A stretch of 64,000 nt of DNA from Heterohyrax brucei (lineage: Eukaryota; Chordata; Mammalia; Hyracoidea; Procaviidae), in contig CM053140.1 of assembly GCA_028571685.1 (NCBI GenBank), positions 147,173,701-147,237,700 on the forward strand, read 5' to 3'. The translations under genes were made by a program, and so were the position numbers. The notes beneath the pieces are model-generated. The model worked only from the letters and a program-made list of their open reading frames with translations, had not been told where the DNA came from and searched no databases. Of the stretch, positions 22,750-34,205 are shown piece after piece; the stretch's first letter is position 1; each line of letters begins with the position of its first letter.

Positions 22750-23478
22750 CTTTTTTTTCTCACTTTTTTTTTTTTATTGTGATTGAGTGAAAGTGTACAA
22801 TCTGATTTAAATCTGCATGCCTGCCTATCTGCAGCTCCTTCTGCTCTTCTTGCCTGGTGACAGCACACTCCTCCTTTCCATTCTTTGCATGTCATACCCT
22901 CTTAACAATCTCCTGTCTCTTCCTCTCTACCCTCTCCACTCCCCTCTAGTAAGAAACTAGTAGGACAACATCCTGTAGATGCACAGAACCATAAAATGCA
23001 CATACGATATGGTCTCTCTGTGTCCCCTGAGTCCAGTCCATTCCTGTCCAGAGAACTGACCTCAGTAAAGATTTGTGATCAGAGGCAGCATCAGATCTAG
23101 GGGCCATGCTTCTAAGGGAACCCCAGGCCTTTAGACCATCGATTGTGATCGTTCAGTGGAGTTCTTAGGATGCACCCCCCCTTTTTTTTCTCTTGTTGCC
23201 ACTAGGACTCGACACTGTGAGCTCTGTCATGGCTGTCATTGTTGGTAGCCAGGCACCATCTGGTTCTTCTGGTCATATGTTGATATAGTCATCCAGTCAC
23301 ATGGATCTTTCTGTCTTCTGCGTTCTTTATCTGCATGTTGTTGTTGTCCTTGGTGATCATCTGTTCCAGCTGAGTTGTGACCATTTGGTGTACCTCAGAT
23401 GGCAGTACCCCAGATGCCACTCACCAGCATGGGGTGCAGAAGATTCTCCTGGCAATACCCAATTGGCCTCAATATCCT
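22750..23478 (-). mobile_element. 5'-truncated L1 (3' UTR only) nested in the old L1
   Basis: It starts with poly-T (the reversed poly(A) tail) at about 22764-22775 and contains afrotherian L1 3' UTR wording ('gtgacagcacactcctcctttcc', 'aggcaccatctggttcttctgg'), parallel to 27400-27600. It is flanked by gtttgggggacttt (22736-22749) and gttttggggacttt (23479-23492), a 14-bp duplication with one change. Confidence 0.88.
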
Positions 23479-23936
23479 GTTTTGGGGACTTTGTGATGAG
23501 ATTATGATTCACCCTTTAAGTGCTTTGCTATAGACTGCTGTTTCTGAGACATCAGTAAGGTGTAGTTATTTGTATTATGTTGCCTACTGTGTTCTAGCTT
23601 CTTGTTTTAAAATGTGAAGTTTTCTTTTCTTACATGGATTCAGCTCAGGTGTTGAGGCAGTCAGTTAGTCATGAAGTATGTGGTTCAGGCTCTTGTCTAG
23701 TGTCCTAGATGGGCATGGGTGATTGGTACAGACACAAATGCTTGGCTGTGTCCACTGATAAAGGCAGGGGGTTCTCAGCTGTCCCTCAGTGTCTGTGAGG
23801 TTAGTGTACCCTTATGTCTAAATCTAGGTGAACGAACAGTTTCTGCCCTGATTTTCTGGCTTAGGGGAGTTGACAGAATTGTTTTTTTCTCCCCTCCCCC
23901 CCAAGCATGCTAAACTATTTCTCCCTCTGAGGCTTG

Positions 23937-24122
23937 GAAAATGGCTCAGGGCAGGCTTAAGAAGTTCTAATCCCAGTTTAGTCAGCAGCGGCATACTCCA
24001 GAAGCAGGCACAGTTCAGAGAAGGGAGCGGGGAAATGGCTCAGGGCAGTCTTGAAGAGTCTTATTTTCAGCTCGGTTAATGGAGTCAGACACTAGTGCCA
24101 GGCACAGTTCAGGGAAAGGAGG
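23937..24122 (-). repeat. Two tandem units in the L1 5' UTR
   Basis: Units of about 92 bp both start 'aaatggctcagggca' (23940 and 24034) and both end 'ggcacagttcag.gaa.ggag'. The interior is more divergent. They lie within the first 600 bp of the L1. Confidence 0.75.
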
Positions 24123-24572
24123 GATTGCACCAGGAGAAGGAAGACAGGCACATATCAATGGAAAGACTCAGAATCATGTATGGTAGATTACACAAAATGA
24201 CTTAGTTTGATGATCTGGTACCATTTCTTACTGGCTCCAGAGGTGCTAATGGATTATACAGACAATCACCTCCATTCTGGACCCATTACATAGTGGCTGC
24301 TTCCCTGCAGGTCAGCTTCATGGATTCCTATGAACTTACGGTGCTATTCTTGCTTCACCTTTGCTCAGTCTAATTTATTAACTTTCCCTTTGATGTTCAG
24401 GGCCCCTAGAATGTCATATATACTGGATTTTCTTGTTCTTTTTAGGTCTTTGTTGTTAGAGGGGATGTGGGCTGAGTCCATCTACTATGCCATCTTGGTC
24501 CCACCTCTCCCAAACAGTTATTATTGATACACCCAACTCATTCAAGCATATAGTATCTACCATATTCACAGG

Positions 24573-24743
24573 GGAAACCCTGGTGGCATAATAGTTAAGA
24601 GCTATGTCTGCTAACCAAAAGGTCGGAAGTTCAAATCCACCAGGCACTCCTTGGAAACTATGGAGCAGTTCTACTCTATCTTACAGGGTTGCTATGAGTC
24701 AAAATCAATTCAGTGGCACTAGGTTTTTTTTTCTTTTTTATGT
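24573..24743 (+). repeat. Afrotherian tRNA-derived SINE with target duplication
   Basis: A complete and little-diverged copy: 'aaaccctggtggcataatag' head, 'ctaaccaaaaggtcgg', 'ccaccaggcactccttgg', 'atgagtcaaaatcaattc' and a T-rich tail. It is flanked by atattcacagg at 24562-24572 and 24744-24754. Confidence 0.95.
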
Positions 24744-24834
24744 ATATTCACAGGCCTGTGTTAGAACTCTAGAACATGCTGAAAAGCACAAGACAGATTC
24801 TCTGCTTCATTTCCTCTTCTAATTAACTTAGCTG

Positions 24835-24835
<1 letters not shown>

Positions 24836-24865
<30 letters not shown>
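24836..24865. repeat. (CA)n microsatellite
   Basis: About fourteen CA units, followed by a short (TA) stretch. Confidence 0.95.
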
Positions 24866-24871
<6 letters not shown>

Positions 24872-25638
24872 CATAAGGTAATAATTTCAACATGTGAAAA
24901 GATTATATTATCATGATTATTTAAGGCCATTTTAATGATGTTTATGGAACAAGAAGTTTCAACATAAGATTTAATAGATTGTTTATAACAATTGAGATCT
25001 ACTGGATTATTTATTTTGGACCTATATACCATTGGCCTTAAAAAAAGAATCATATACTCACAATAAATGGTTAAATTTATTTGCTTATACTCACAACCAG
25101 CATGCTAGGGAAAAAAATGACACTTGAAAAATAATATTTTTCAAATGCCCTAAGATAATTGTAAGTAAAATGATAACAACTAGAAAATAGCCAGATTCAT
25201 CAGCCCAGGTGGTCTTAATTATTGTGTACAAAAGGCATTTGTGTACACATTTACTAATCCATTCAAAATGAGTCCTGAAGAATTACCAAGAACTGGGGAT
25301 AAACCATATGACTAAAACAACATTACAGCTTCCTAATAGAGAAGAATTATCCTATTCTTGGTAATCGCTATTTTTCTATGGATGATATTGTACTTGGAAT
25401 ACGTCACTGAACAAGAACAAATAAAAGCAGTGAACTGGGAATGAACAATAAATGAAAGCACATATTTTCATGAACAGATGATCCTTCTCAACAATTTCCT
25501 TTTTAATTTAAAAGTTAAGATTACGGCACTGGGTGGGTTAGATGTTGAATAGAAAAAAGCAGTGAAATACTTTGTATCCCTCAAAAGTTTTCCTGAAGAC
25601 TTTATGTGAAAAACCCACGAGTAAGAAAAATAAAGCTG
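24866..25638. other. Unique AT-rich sequence
   Basis: No gene or repeat recognised on either strand. Confidence 0.4.
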
Positions 25639-25790
25639 CATCCTGGTGGCGTAGTGGTTAAGTGCTATGGCTTCTAATCAAAAGGTCAGCAGTTTGACTC
25701 CACCAGCTGCTCCTTGGAAACTCTGTTGTGCAGTTCTACTCTGTTCTACAGAGGTACTATCAGTTTGACAGCAGTGGGTTTTTTTTGGTT
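25639..25790 (+). repeat. Afrotherian tRNA-derived SINE
   Basis: The forward blocks are in order: 'catcctggtggcgtagtgg', 'ctaatcaaaaggtcagcag', 'ccagctgctccttggaaac', 'gacagcagtgggttttttt'. Part of the 3' block before the end is missing. Confidence 0.9.
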
Positions 25791-25849
25791 TAGTCAGTGG
25801 TGGTCTTAATAAATGCGATATTTTAAGGAAAAAAACTCAAATATGAAAG

Positions 25850-27003
25850 ATATATTTTCTTTGTTTTTCAACTTTATTTAGTGTCCTTCATTTTGCCCTG
25901 TAAGGTAAATTTAGTAACTCTGAGTTCAAATTCAAAGAACTTAGTTTTTTTTGCCCCTTTCCATATTTCTTTCGGGGTACTATGAGACTTCCTGGCAATG
26001 ATTTATGGAATATATCACTTTCAATCTATTCATGTGGTAAATTACATTACAGTTTCCTAAACTTATGTCACCCCTGGATTCCTTGGATAATGCAATCTAA
26101 TCATGATATATCATGACCATTTTGTACATTTATCATGACCATTTTGTACATTGTGCATTGCCAGTTTCAATTTGTTAGTATTTGTTTAGTATTCTTGTAT
26201 TTATCTTCTTAATTAAAGTTGGCCTGTAGGTTTTTTTCAAGGTTATACTGATCTCACAGAATATGGTAGGGAATATTTCTTCTTTTTCTATTTTCTGGAA
26301 GTGTTTGCAAAAAATCACAATAATTTTTCCTTGCAAATTGGTCAGAATACACCATTAAAACTGCTTGGATTTGGTGTTTTCTTTATGGAAAGGTATTGAA
26401 TTACGGTATCAGTGTCATTAATGATCATTGGATTATTTAGATTTTCCATCTCAAGTCAAATTTAATAATTATGCTTTTGTAAAGGTTTCTACATTTTTTT
26501 CTAAATTTTCAAATTTGTTTGAAATAAAATATTTAAAGTCTTCTTTTATAATCTTTGTTGGATATGAAGTTATTTTCCATTTCTAACAATATTTTTTGCC
26601 ATCTCTCATTTTCTTTATCACTCTTGTCAGAGGTTTCTCTACTTCAACAATCTTTTCAAAGAATCAACTTGTGGGTTTGTACATCTTATTTATTGTATAG
26701 TCCATTTTCAGAAGAGTTAGTTTTGTTCTTTATTGGATTCTTTCATATTATTTTAGTTTTCTTCTTTCCTTTCGTCTACCTCTTTAATTTGTATGTTCAG
26801 CTGATTCTTTCCTACAAACATTTGAAGCTATACATTTTTTTGCTAAAAACTACTTTTGTTTCATCTCTTTTTATATAATATTCTTACTGTAATTATAAAC
26901 ATTTTGTTACATCTGAATTTCTTCTTTGTAAGCATACGTGAGTTTTTGCTTGTTTTATTTTTTTTGGTTGCTGTTGTTGCATTTCAATTTAATTAAACTA
27001 TGG
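25850..27003 (-). mobile_element. Ancient L1 fragment (ORF2 region)
   Basis: In reverse orientation it has L1 ORF2 wording such as 'tttctattttctggaagtg', 'aaagaatcaacttgtgggttt' and 'tgtatgttcagctgattc'. It is far more diverged than the L1 at 27015 and continues at 34206 after that insertion. A direct repeat 'tatcatgaccattttgtaca' lies at about 26109-26150. Confidence 0.7.
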
Positions 27004-27014
27004 CTAAAGCACAT

Positions 27015-28049
27015 TTTTTTTTTATTTAACATAACTCAGTGAAAATGTACATTCACGTATAAATTTACATGCCCACCTGTATGCAGCTTCCACTGCTCTC
27101 CCTGACCAGTGACTGCACACTATTCCTCTCTGCTCCCTATATGTCTCATCCTCCCAACAACCTCCTTTCCCCTCCTCTCCGTCCACTCCCCTCCTCCAGC
27201 AAGAGGTCAGCAAGATGATATCCTGTAGATGTATAGAACCACAAAGTGCTTCCAATATATGGTCACTCTGCATTGCCAAGTCCAATCTGTTCTTGTCCAA
27301 AGAGTAGACCTTTGTTATAATTTATGGGAAAGGGCAGTATCAGGGCCGGGGGTCATGCTCTCAGAGGAACCCCAAAACCGCTGGACCATCAGTTGAGGTC
27401 TTTTAGTGGAGATCTCATGATGCACTCCTTTTTATTCTTGTGTTGCCAGTGAGGCTCCTCTCTGTGAGCTCCATCATGGCTACCACTGGTGGTGGCCAGG
27501 CACCATCCTGTTCTTCCGGTCCCAAGTCGATGTAGGCACCCACTCTTGTGGGTCTCTCTGTCTTCTCGGTTGTCTTTACCGCATGACATTTTGGTCCTTG
27601 GTGAGCATCCGTTCTTGCTGAGTTGGGACCATTTGCTGTGTCCTCGGATGGCATCTTGGCAGCTTTTAAGACCCCAGACGCCACTCACCAATGTGGGGTG
27701 CAGAGAGCTCTCTTAGCAAAACGCTAGTTGTGCCAATTGGCCTGGAATTCATCTAAGAGCATGGTCCCCTGCCCCCCGCCCCAGCTACTCTATCCTTGCA
27801 GTATTAAGTCAAGATGGAAGGAGTACTCAAGTTATGCTGAAGTCCACTTAATGTTGTTCCTGTTCCTAATGTGTGCTATCACCGCTTTCTCCCAACTAGA
27901 TTTCTAGTAACTATCTAAACTAAACCCTCCCCCCTCACTCTCCCTCCATCCCCTCCCTTGTAGCTGTGAAAGAGTCTTTTCTTCTATACACAAGTCTGTT
28001 TTTGAGGTCTTATCGTAGAGGTCTCATACAGTATTTGTCCCTTTGTCGC
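27015..28049 (-). other. L1 3' UTR with two overlapping open frames
   Basis: This is the noncoding 3' region of the L1, ending in the poly(A) tail. On the minus strand, frames of 100 codons (27691-27389) and 89 codons (27684-27415) overlap in different phases. Neither resembles a known protein to me. Parallel L1 3' UTR sequence is present at 13470-14100 and 22750-23478. Confidence 0.75.
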
Positions 28050-31000
28050 TGACTACTTTCACTCAACATAATGTCTTCCAGTTGAAATCAGGTTAGGAGA
28101 TGTTTCCTGGAATCATCGCTATTCTTTATCATTGCGTAGTGCTCCACTGAGTATATGTACCATAGTTTACCTATCCATTCTTCTATTGTTGGGCATCTGG
28201 GTTGATTCCATCTTTTTGCTATCATGGACTGTGCTGCGGTAAACATTCTGGTGCATGTGTCCGTTGGTGTGAAAGGCCTTGATTCTGTAGGGTATACTCC
28301 AAGTAGTGGAATTACTGGGTCAAATGGTATATCAATATCCATTTTTTTAAGGAAGCTTCAGATTGCCTTCCAAAGAGGCTGGACCGTTTTGCAACCCCAC
28401 CAACAATGTAGGAGGGTTCCATTTCTCTGCAGCCTCTCCAGCATTTGTTGTTTTGTGTTTTCTGGATCATGGCCAATCTTGTTGGGGTGAGATGGTATCT
28501 CATTGTTGTCTTGATTTGAATTTCTTTAATAACTAAAGATTGTGAACATGTCTGCATGTGTTTTTTGGCTGCCTGGATCTCCTCTTTAGTGAAGTGTCTG
28601 TCCATCTCCTTTGCCCATCGCTTAATTGGGTGGTTTATCTTCTTCTTATTGATATTTTGTAGTATCTTATAGGTTATGGAGATCAGGCATTGGTCTGACA
28701 TAGAGTTGCCAAATATTTTTTCCCATTCTGTGGGTGTTCTTTTAATTCTATTAATAAAGTCTTTGGATGAGCAATAGTGTTTGATTCTTAATAGTTCCCA
28801 TTTATCTACTTTCTCTTCTGTTGATTGAGGTTTCTTTCACAGATTTTGGAGTCTGTCCTCATTGTGCATTAAAACTTCCATTGTTGTTCCTACCTTTTCT
28901 TGGATGAGCTTTATCGTTTTAGGTTTGATATTTAGGTCTTTTATCCAGTTGGAGTTGGTTTTTGTATAAGGTGTAAGATATGGATCTTGATTCAGTTTAT
29001 TGCAGATGGATAACCAATTTTGCAAGTACCATTTGTTGAAGAGATTGTTTTTACCCCAGTTTAATGTCTTAGGGCCTTTGTCAAATATCAACTGTTCATA
29101 GGCAGATGGTGTCATCTCTCGGGTCTCAATTCTGTTCCATTGATCGATCTGTCTGTTCTTGTACCAGTTCCAGGCTGTTTTGACCACTGTGGCAGTGTAG
29201 TATGTTCTAAGGTTGGGTAATGAGAGGCCTCCCAGTGTGTTCTTCTTCTTTAGTAGTACCTTACTTGTCCGGGGCTTCTTCCCTTTCCAAACAAAATTGG
29301 TGATTTGTTTCTCCATCTCATTAAAAAATGATGCTGGAACTTGTATTGGGATTGCATTATATAAATAAATTGCTTTGGGTAAAATAGACATTTTCACAAT
29401 GTTAAGTCTTCCTATCCATGAGCAGGGTAGATTTTTCCATTTATCTAAGTCTCTTTTTGTTTCTTGTAGTAAGGGCTTGTAATTCTCTCTATGAATGTAT
29501 GTTGTTTCTCTGGTTAAATTCCTAGGTACTTTATCTTCTTAGGGGCTATCATAAATGGTATTGATTTGATAATTTCCTCCTTAACAGTCTCGTTGTTGGT
29601 ATAAAGGAATCCCTACTGATTTACTTATGTTTATCTTGTATCCTGAGACTTTGCTGAACTCTTCTATCAGTTTGAGTAGCTTACTTATAGATTCCTTGGG
29701 GTTCTCTGCATATACAATCATATCATCTGCGAACAGGGAGATTTTAACTTCCTCTTTGCTGACGCAGATGCCCTTTATTTGTTCGTCTTGTCTAATTGCT
29801 CTGGCTAGAACTTCTAGCACAATGCTGAATAGGAGCACTGAGAGTGGGCATCCTTGTCTAGTTCCTGATCTCAAGGGAAAGTCTTTCAGTCTCTCTCCAT
29901 TCAGGATGATGTGGGCAACTGGCTTTGTATAAATAGCCCTTATTGTGTTGAGGAATTTGCTGTCTATCCCCATTTTGCTAAGAGTTTTTAGCATGAATGG
30001 GTGTTGGACTTTATCAAATGCCTTTTCGGCATCAATGGACAAAATCAGGTGATCCTTGTCTTTTGTGTTATTTATGTGGTTTATCACATTGTTTTCCTGA
30101 TGTTGAACCAGCCTTGCATCCCTGGTATGAATCCCACTTGTTCATGATGGTTTATTTTCTTGATATGTTATTGTATTCTGTTGGCAAGAATTTTGTTGAA
30201 GATTTTTACATCTAGGTTCATGAGTGATATCGGTCTGTAGTTCTCTGTCTTTGTTGGATCTTTCCCTGGCTTAGGTATCAGGGTTACGCTGGCTTCATAG
30301 AATGAGTGTGGGAGTACTCCACCCCATCTATACTGTGAAATAGTCTCAGTAGTATTGGAGATAACTCTTCTCTAAATGCTTGGTAGAATTCTGCCATGAA
30401 GCCATCTGGGCCCGGACTTTTTTTGGTTGGCAGTGTTTTGATGACCTTTTCAATCTCTTCCTTTGTGATGGGTTTATTAAGTTGTTCTGCCTCACGTTGT
30501 GATAATTTGGGTAGGTGGTATGAGTCAAGGAATTGGTCCATTTCCCCTAGGTTTTCAAATTTGTTAGAGTACAGTCTTTCATAGTATTCTGTTATGATAT
30601 TTTTGATTTCTGTTGCATCTGTGGTGACAACTCCCCTCTCATTTCTAATTTGGGTTATTTGTTTCCTTTCCTGCTTTTCTTTAGTAAGTTTAGCCAGTGG
30701 TTTATCAATTTTCTTGATCTCTTCAAAAAACCAGCTTTTGGTCTTTTCGATTTTTTCAATTGTTTTTCTATTCTCTAATTCATTTAGCTCTGCTCTAATC
30801 TTTGTGATCTCCTTTCTTCTGGTGCCCAAGGGGTTCCTCTGTTGTTCTCTTTCTACTTGTTCAAGCTGTAGAGTTAGTTCCTTGATTTGGTTTCTTTCTT
30901 CCTTCCAGATGTGTGCATTTATGGAGATAAACAGACCTCTGAGCACTGCTTTGGCTGTATCCCATAGGTTCTGATAGGAAGTGTTTTCGTTCTCATTGGA

Positions 31001-31824
31001 ATCCATGAATTTCTTTAATTAATCCTTGATTTCCTCTATAACCCATTTTTTTTGAGCAAGATGTTGTTCAGTTTCCAAGAGTTCCACTTTCTATCTCTGT
31101 TTTTTCTGCTATTGATTTCAACTTTTATGGCTTTATGATCTGAGAAGATGTTTTACAGTAATTCAATGGTATGGATTTTGTTGAGCATTGCATTATGGCC
31201 TATCACGTGGTCAATTCTGGAGAATGTTCCATGTGCACTGGAGAAGAAGGTGTAGTTGTCTGCTGATGGGTGGAAAGTTCTATATATATCAATGAGATTT
31301 AGTTGGCTAATTGTGTCAATGACGTCTTCTGTATCTTTACTGAGCTTTTTTCTAGATGATCTGTCTAGTAGTGAGAGTGGAGTGTTAAAGTCTCCCACTA
31401 TTATTGTGGAGTCATCTAACTCTCTTTTGAGCGTAATCAGTGTTTCTTAGACATATTTAGGTGCTCTGGCATTAGGTACATAAATATTTAATATAGTTAA
31501 GTCTTGCTTGTGTACTGAACCTTTCAGTAATAAATAGTGTCCATCTTTGTCCACGATGGTGGATTTCACATTAAAACTGATTTTGTCTGAGATTAGAATT
31601 ACCACCCCTGGTCTTCTTTGTTCATTGTTAGCTTGATATATATTCTTCCATCCTTTAATTTTCAGTTTGTTCCTGTCTTTAGGTCTCAAGTGAGTTTCTT
31701 GTAGACAACATATGGATGGGTCATGTCTTTTGATCCAAGATGATACTCGGTGTCCCTTTACTGGAGCATTCAGTCCATTCACATTCAATGTAATTATTGA
31801 TAGGTATGTGTTCACTGCTGCCAT
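28050..31824 (-). pseudogene. L1 ORF2p (endonuclease and reverse transcriptase), multiply broken
   Basis: The endonuclease starts MAAVNTYLSIITLNVNGLNA and keeps the catalytic QETHL and SRIDHVIGH motifs. The RT is split: linker and RT start at 31006-30284 (TKKSPGPDGFMAEFYQ), the core at 30087-29581 ([34 protein letters not shown] with both aspartates), then the thumb and C-terminal parts at 29397-28837 and 28701-28088 (MFTAAQSMIAKRWNQPRCPT). Lesions seen: a stop after PKYV (31449-31447), a stop after IELL (about 31158), a frameshift at an A8 run near 31048, a stop near 31020, frameshifts near 30310, 30090 and 29590, and a stop after QNL at 28837. Confidence 0.9.
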
Positions 31825-32246
31825 TGTGATACGTTTATTTTTATGTTGATGTTTTCTCTGTTGTTCTTATTAGTCTGTTCTGGGACACTCTTTTTTGTGA
31901 GTTGATTTTTCACCTTTTTCAGAGCTGGTTTTATAGTTGTTGAGACTCGTGTGTTAGATTTCTTGAAATGGTATGATACATCTTTGTTGTGCTTTACAGC
32001 TGCCCCTATGAACCCCCTTAATAAACTATTTATAAACCTAACTTTAATTACTACCAGTCTGGTCATCTTCCTCTCCGTCTGGAAGGACTATAACGACTGT
32101 AGTACATCCCTCTTTTTATCATGATGACACCATAGTTTTCTTGATGATCACTGGATTGCTTCTTTCCATATCAAAGCTGTGATTTACTTTGGAGCCTTCC
32201 CTAAATGAGTAGAGTATTGAGTAGTGTGTCGTTCTAAAATATAAAG

Positions 32247-33204
32247 TTAGTGGTTTTGTTCTTCTAAGCCAAAGCCAAGAACTTCTTTCAGTATTTCTTG
32301 TAGTTTGGGTTTGGTTTTTACAAAGTCTGAGTTTCTGTTTATCTGGGAATGTCTTAATTTCATTTTCGTATTTGAAAGACAGTTTTGCAGGATATATAAT
32401 TCTTGGTTGGAAGTTCTTCTCCTTCAAGACTTTGAATGTGTCGTGCCACTGTCTCCATGCCAGCATGGTTTCTGCTGAGAAATCTGACGAGAGCTTACAG
32501 GGTTTCCCTCTGAATGTTAGCTTTGCCTTGAGTCTTGCTGCCTTTAAGAGTTGCTGCTTATGTTTCATTTTGTTAAGCTTGATTATAACATGTCTTGGAG
32601 TCTTTCTTTTGAGATCTATATTGGGTGGTGTACGATATGCATCTGAGATGTCTATATTCTCTTCCTTCATGATTTCTGGGAAGTTTTCTTTCAGCAGCTC
32701 AGCAACAATACTCTCTGTGTTCTCAGATGTCTCACCCTGTTCAGTGACTCCAATTAATCGAAGGTTGTTCCTCTTAATAGAGTCCCACATGCTTCTTAAT
32801 GTTTCTTTATTTTTCTTGTTTCTTTTTTCTGATTTTTGCTCATAGACACTGGCATCAGTAGCTCTGTCTTCCAAGTCAGAAATTCTTTTTTCCATTTGTT
32901 CCATTCTGTTTTCTTGGCTTTGCATTGAAGTTTCTATGTCTTTGACTTTCTTCTTGATCTGTTGGATTTCAGAGTACTGGTGTTCCATCAGATCGAACAA
33001 CTTGCTTAATTTTTCGCTTTGTTCTGCTGCATTTTGTATAAGGTCTAGAAGGGCTCTGTATATAATCAATTTGTATTCACTTCCTGATGCTTTCATAAAA
33101 GTTTCTTCATCTGGAAAACTCCTTGGTTGCTTTGTTTGGGAGCCTTCTGAAGCCATGAGTGATTGCTTGTATGCCACAATTGTCTGTTGCTTTTTGGGTC
33201 CCAT
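32247..33204 (-). pseudogene. L1 ORF1p (RNA-binding chaperone), one frameshift
   Basis: The frame starts MGPKKQQTIVAYKQ, followed by a coiled coil (about residues 50-140, SEIQQIKKKVKDIETSMQSQ, MEKRISDLEDRATDASVY), the RRM (from about 148, NNLRLIGVTEQGE) and the C-terminal domain (TPRHVIIKLNKMKHKQQLLKAAR, WHDTFKVLKEKNFQPRIIYPAKLSF). ORF1p forms trimers that coat L1 RNA. Near 32325-32330 a small deletion shifts the frame. The normal tail is in the next frame and stops at 32249-32247; the shifted frame runs on to 32119. The first 290 residues are intact. Confidence 0.88.
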
Positions 33205-34205
33205 GTGAGTATATAGAGGCTGGAAGAGGTACTGTGAGGATGGATTGCAAATGTTTCTCTAGGCTATCTTCCAATGTAAAGCAAAAGGTACCTGACCAGT
33301 TCACAAGTCAGTTAGGTTTTCAGGTGTAGAGGTCCCTCTTCTCATCTGACAAAGTAAGCGCCACTATATCCAACCCCAGATGATAACAAACTAGTTCAGA
33401 ATACAGCAATGCTACTGCCCTGTTGGCCTCTACTGACAGGGCCTAGCCTTAGCCAACACTGCGTTGAGTACTGGTTTTGTGATAGGAAAGCGCTCTCCTG
33501 TGGGCAGACTCTGGTGCCCAAGCTACGAATTAGGTCCAGCTGCAGCCACCGTATCCAAGATGGCGTCCTCCTCACAGGCAGCAGACAGAGGGGCTAAAGG
33601 TGCCGAGAGGTAGCGATTCCTCTGCTTCTGTTGCAGGGCCCCCAACGTAGGTAGCACTATGCAAAATCACTACTTTTCTGTTGGAGAAGCGCTGTCCCGT
33701 TTGCAGGCGCTGGCTCCCAGGCTAAGAATGAGGTCCTGCTAAAATCTCGGTACCAACATGGCGTCCCGCACACTGACTGCGAAGCTCCGCACAAACCCTG
33801 CTGAGGCAGCTACAAAACAAAAGGCTCAAGGTGGCTAGATTAACAGAGTCCAGAGCCTGGCTCTCAGAATACGGGAATTTCGCCTGCCTATCCTCCCAGC
33901 AGCTCGTCTGAGTCCAGCTGCCAGGCAAAACCCAGCTCTGCCCGCCAGCTGAGACAGAGGGAAAAAAAGTCACAATGGTGAGTTTACCTTCCGTCCATGA
34001 GAGCCGGGGCTAGCCAGGAGCTGGAGTCAGCGAAAGAGAGGAGGTTTTTCGCTGAGCGGTATGAAGTCCCAATTAACAGCTCTGTGCCGTGTCCTGAGGC
34101 TGACTAGGTGATCAGAAGGCTCTGTTTGATTGTCAGTTCAGGTCTTGGTTTCCAGAGGGATATAAGGAGACATGGGCTTAGTCTGCCATCTTGACTCCGC
34201 CCCCC
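33205..34205 (-). promoter_or_regulatory. L1 5' UTR with the internal promoter region
   Basis: About 1 kb lies between the L1 start and ORF1. It is more GC-rich than its surroundings and contains several 'aagatggcg/catggcg' boxes near 33550 and 33755. In L1 elements this region carries an internal RNA polymerase II promoter; activity here is inferred only. Confidence 0.7.

Larger units (their letters stand above)
13469..24511 (-). mobile_element. Old L1 LINE, nearly full length, with nested insertions
   Basis: The 3' UTR starts near 13469 and the 5' end is at about 24511, where the minus strand reads GGTGGGACCAAGATGGCATA, the usual L1 start. Recognised parts are the 3' UTR to about 14470, the ORF2 C-terminus (14681-14478, NQPSCPSADEWMNKLRYG), then further ORF2 at 15233-17414 and 21018-22050 including RT sequence (FADTMISYRENPEESINKLLEL near 16560, where FADD has become FADT), ORF1 region 22100-22740, and a 5' UTR from 23493. 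Without insertions it would be about 6 kb. Insertions: LTR 14817-15232, RTE 17415-21009, LTR 21223-21747, SINE scrap 22352-22418, L1 3' end 22750-23478. Many stops and frameshifts make it dead. Confidence 0.88.
27015..34205 (-). mobile_element. Full-length L1 LINE with 14-bp target duplication, inactive
   Basis: The element runs from the poly-T at 27015 (reversed tail) to GGGGGCGGAGTCAAGATGGC on the minus strand at about 34205, the usual L1 start. The sequence taaagcacattttt flanks it (27005-27018 at the tail junction and 34206-34219). The order on the minus strand is 5' UTR 34205-33205, ORF1 33204-32247, ORF2 31824 to about 28050, and a 3' UTR of about 1 kb. It is only moderately diverged and is the best-preserved L1 here. 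ORF1 has one frameshift; ORF2 has several stops and frameshifts, so it cannot move by itself. Confidence 0.93.

Noticed and set aside
13440-24530. Possible target duplication 'gttatt' around the old L1
   Set aside because: Only six AT-rich bases match and their spacing from the ends is uncertain.
24573-24743. tRNA-like sequence in SINE heads
   Set aside because: The heads keep promoter-like boxes but lack a full cloverleaf and sit in front of SINE bodies, so they are not tRNA genes.
30594-30974. A 126-codon plus-strand hydrophobic frame
   Set aside because: It is the antisense of L1 ORF2 linker sequence, with no independent support.
32372-32845. A 157-codon plus-strand frame that looks hydrophobic and membrane-like
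   Set aside because: It is the antisense of L1 ORF1. The apparent hydrophobic run comes from reading Lys/Glu-rich coding sequence backwards.
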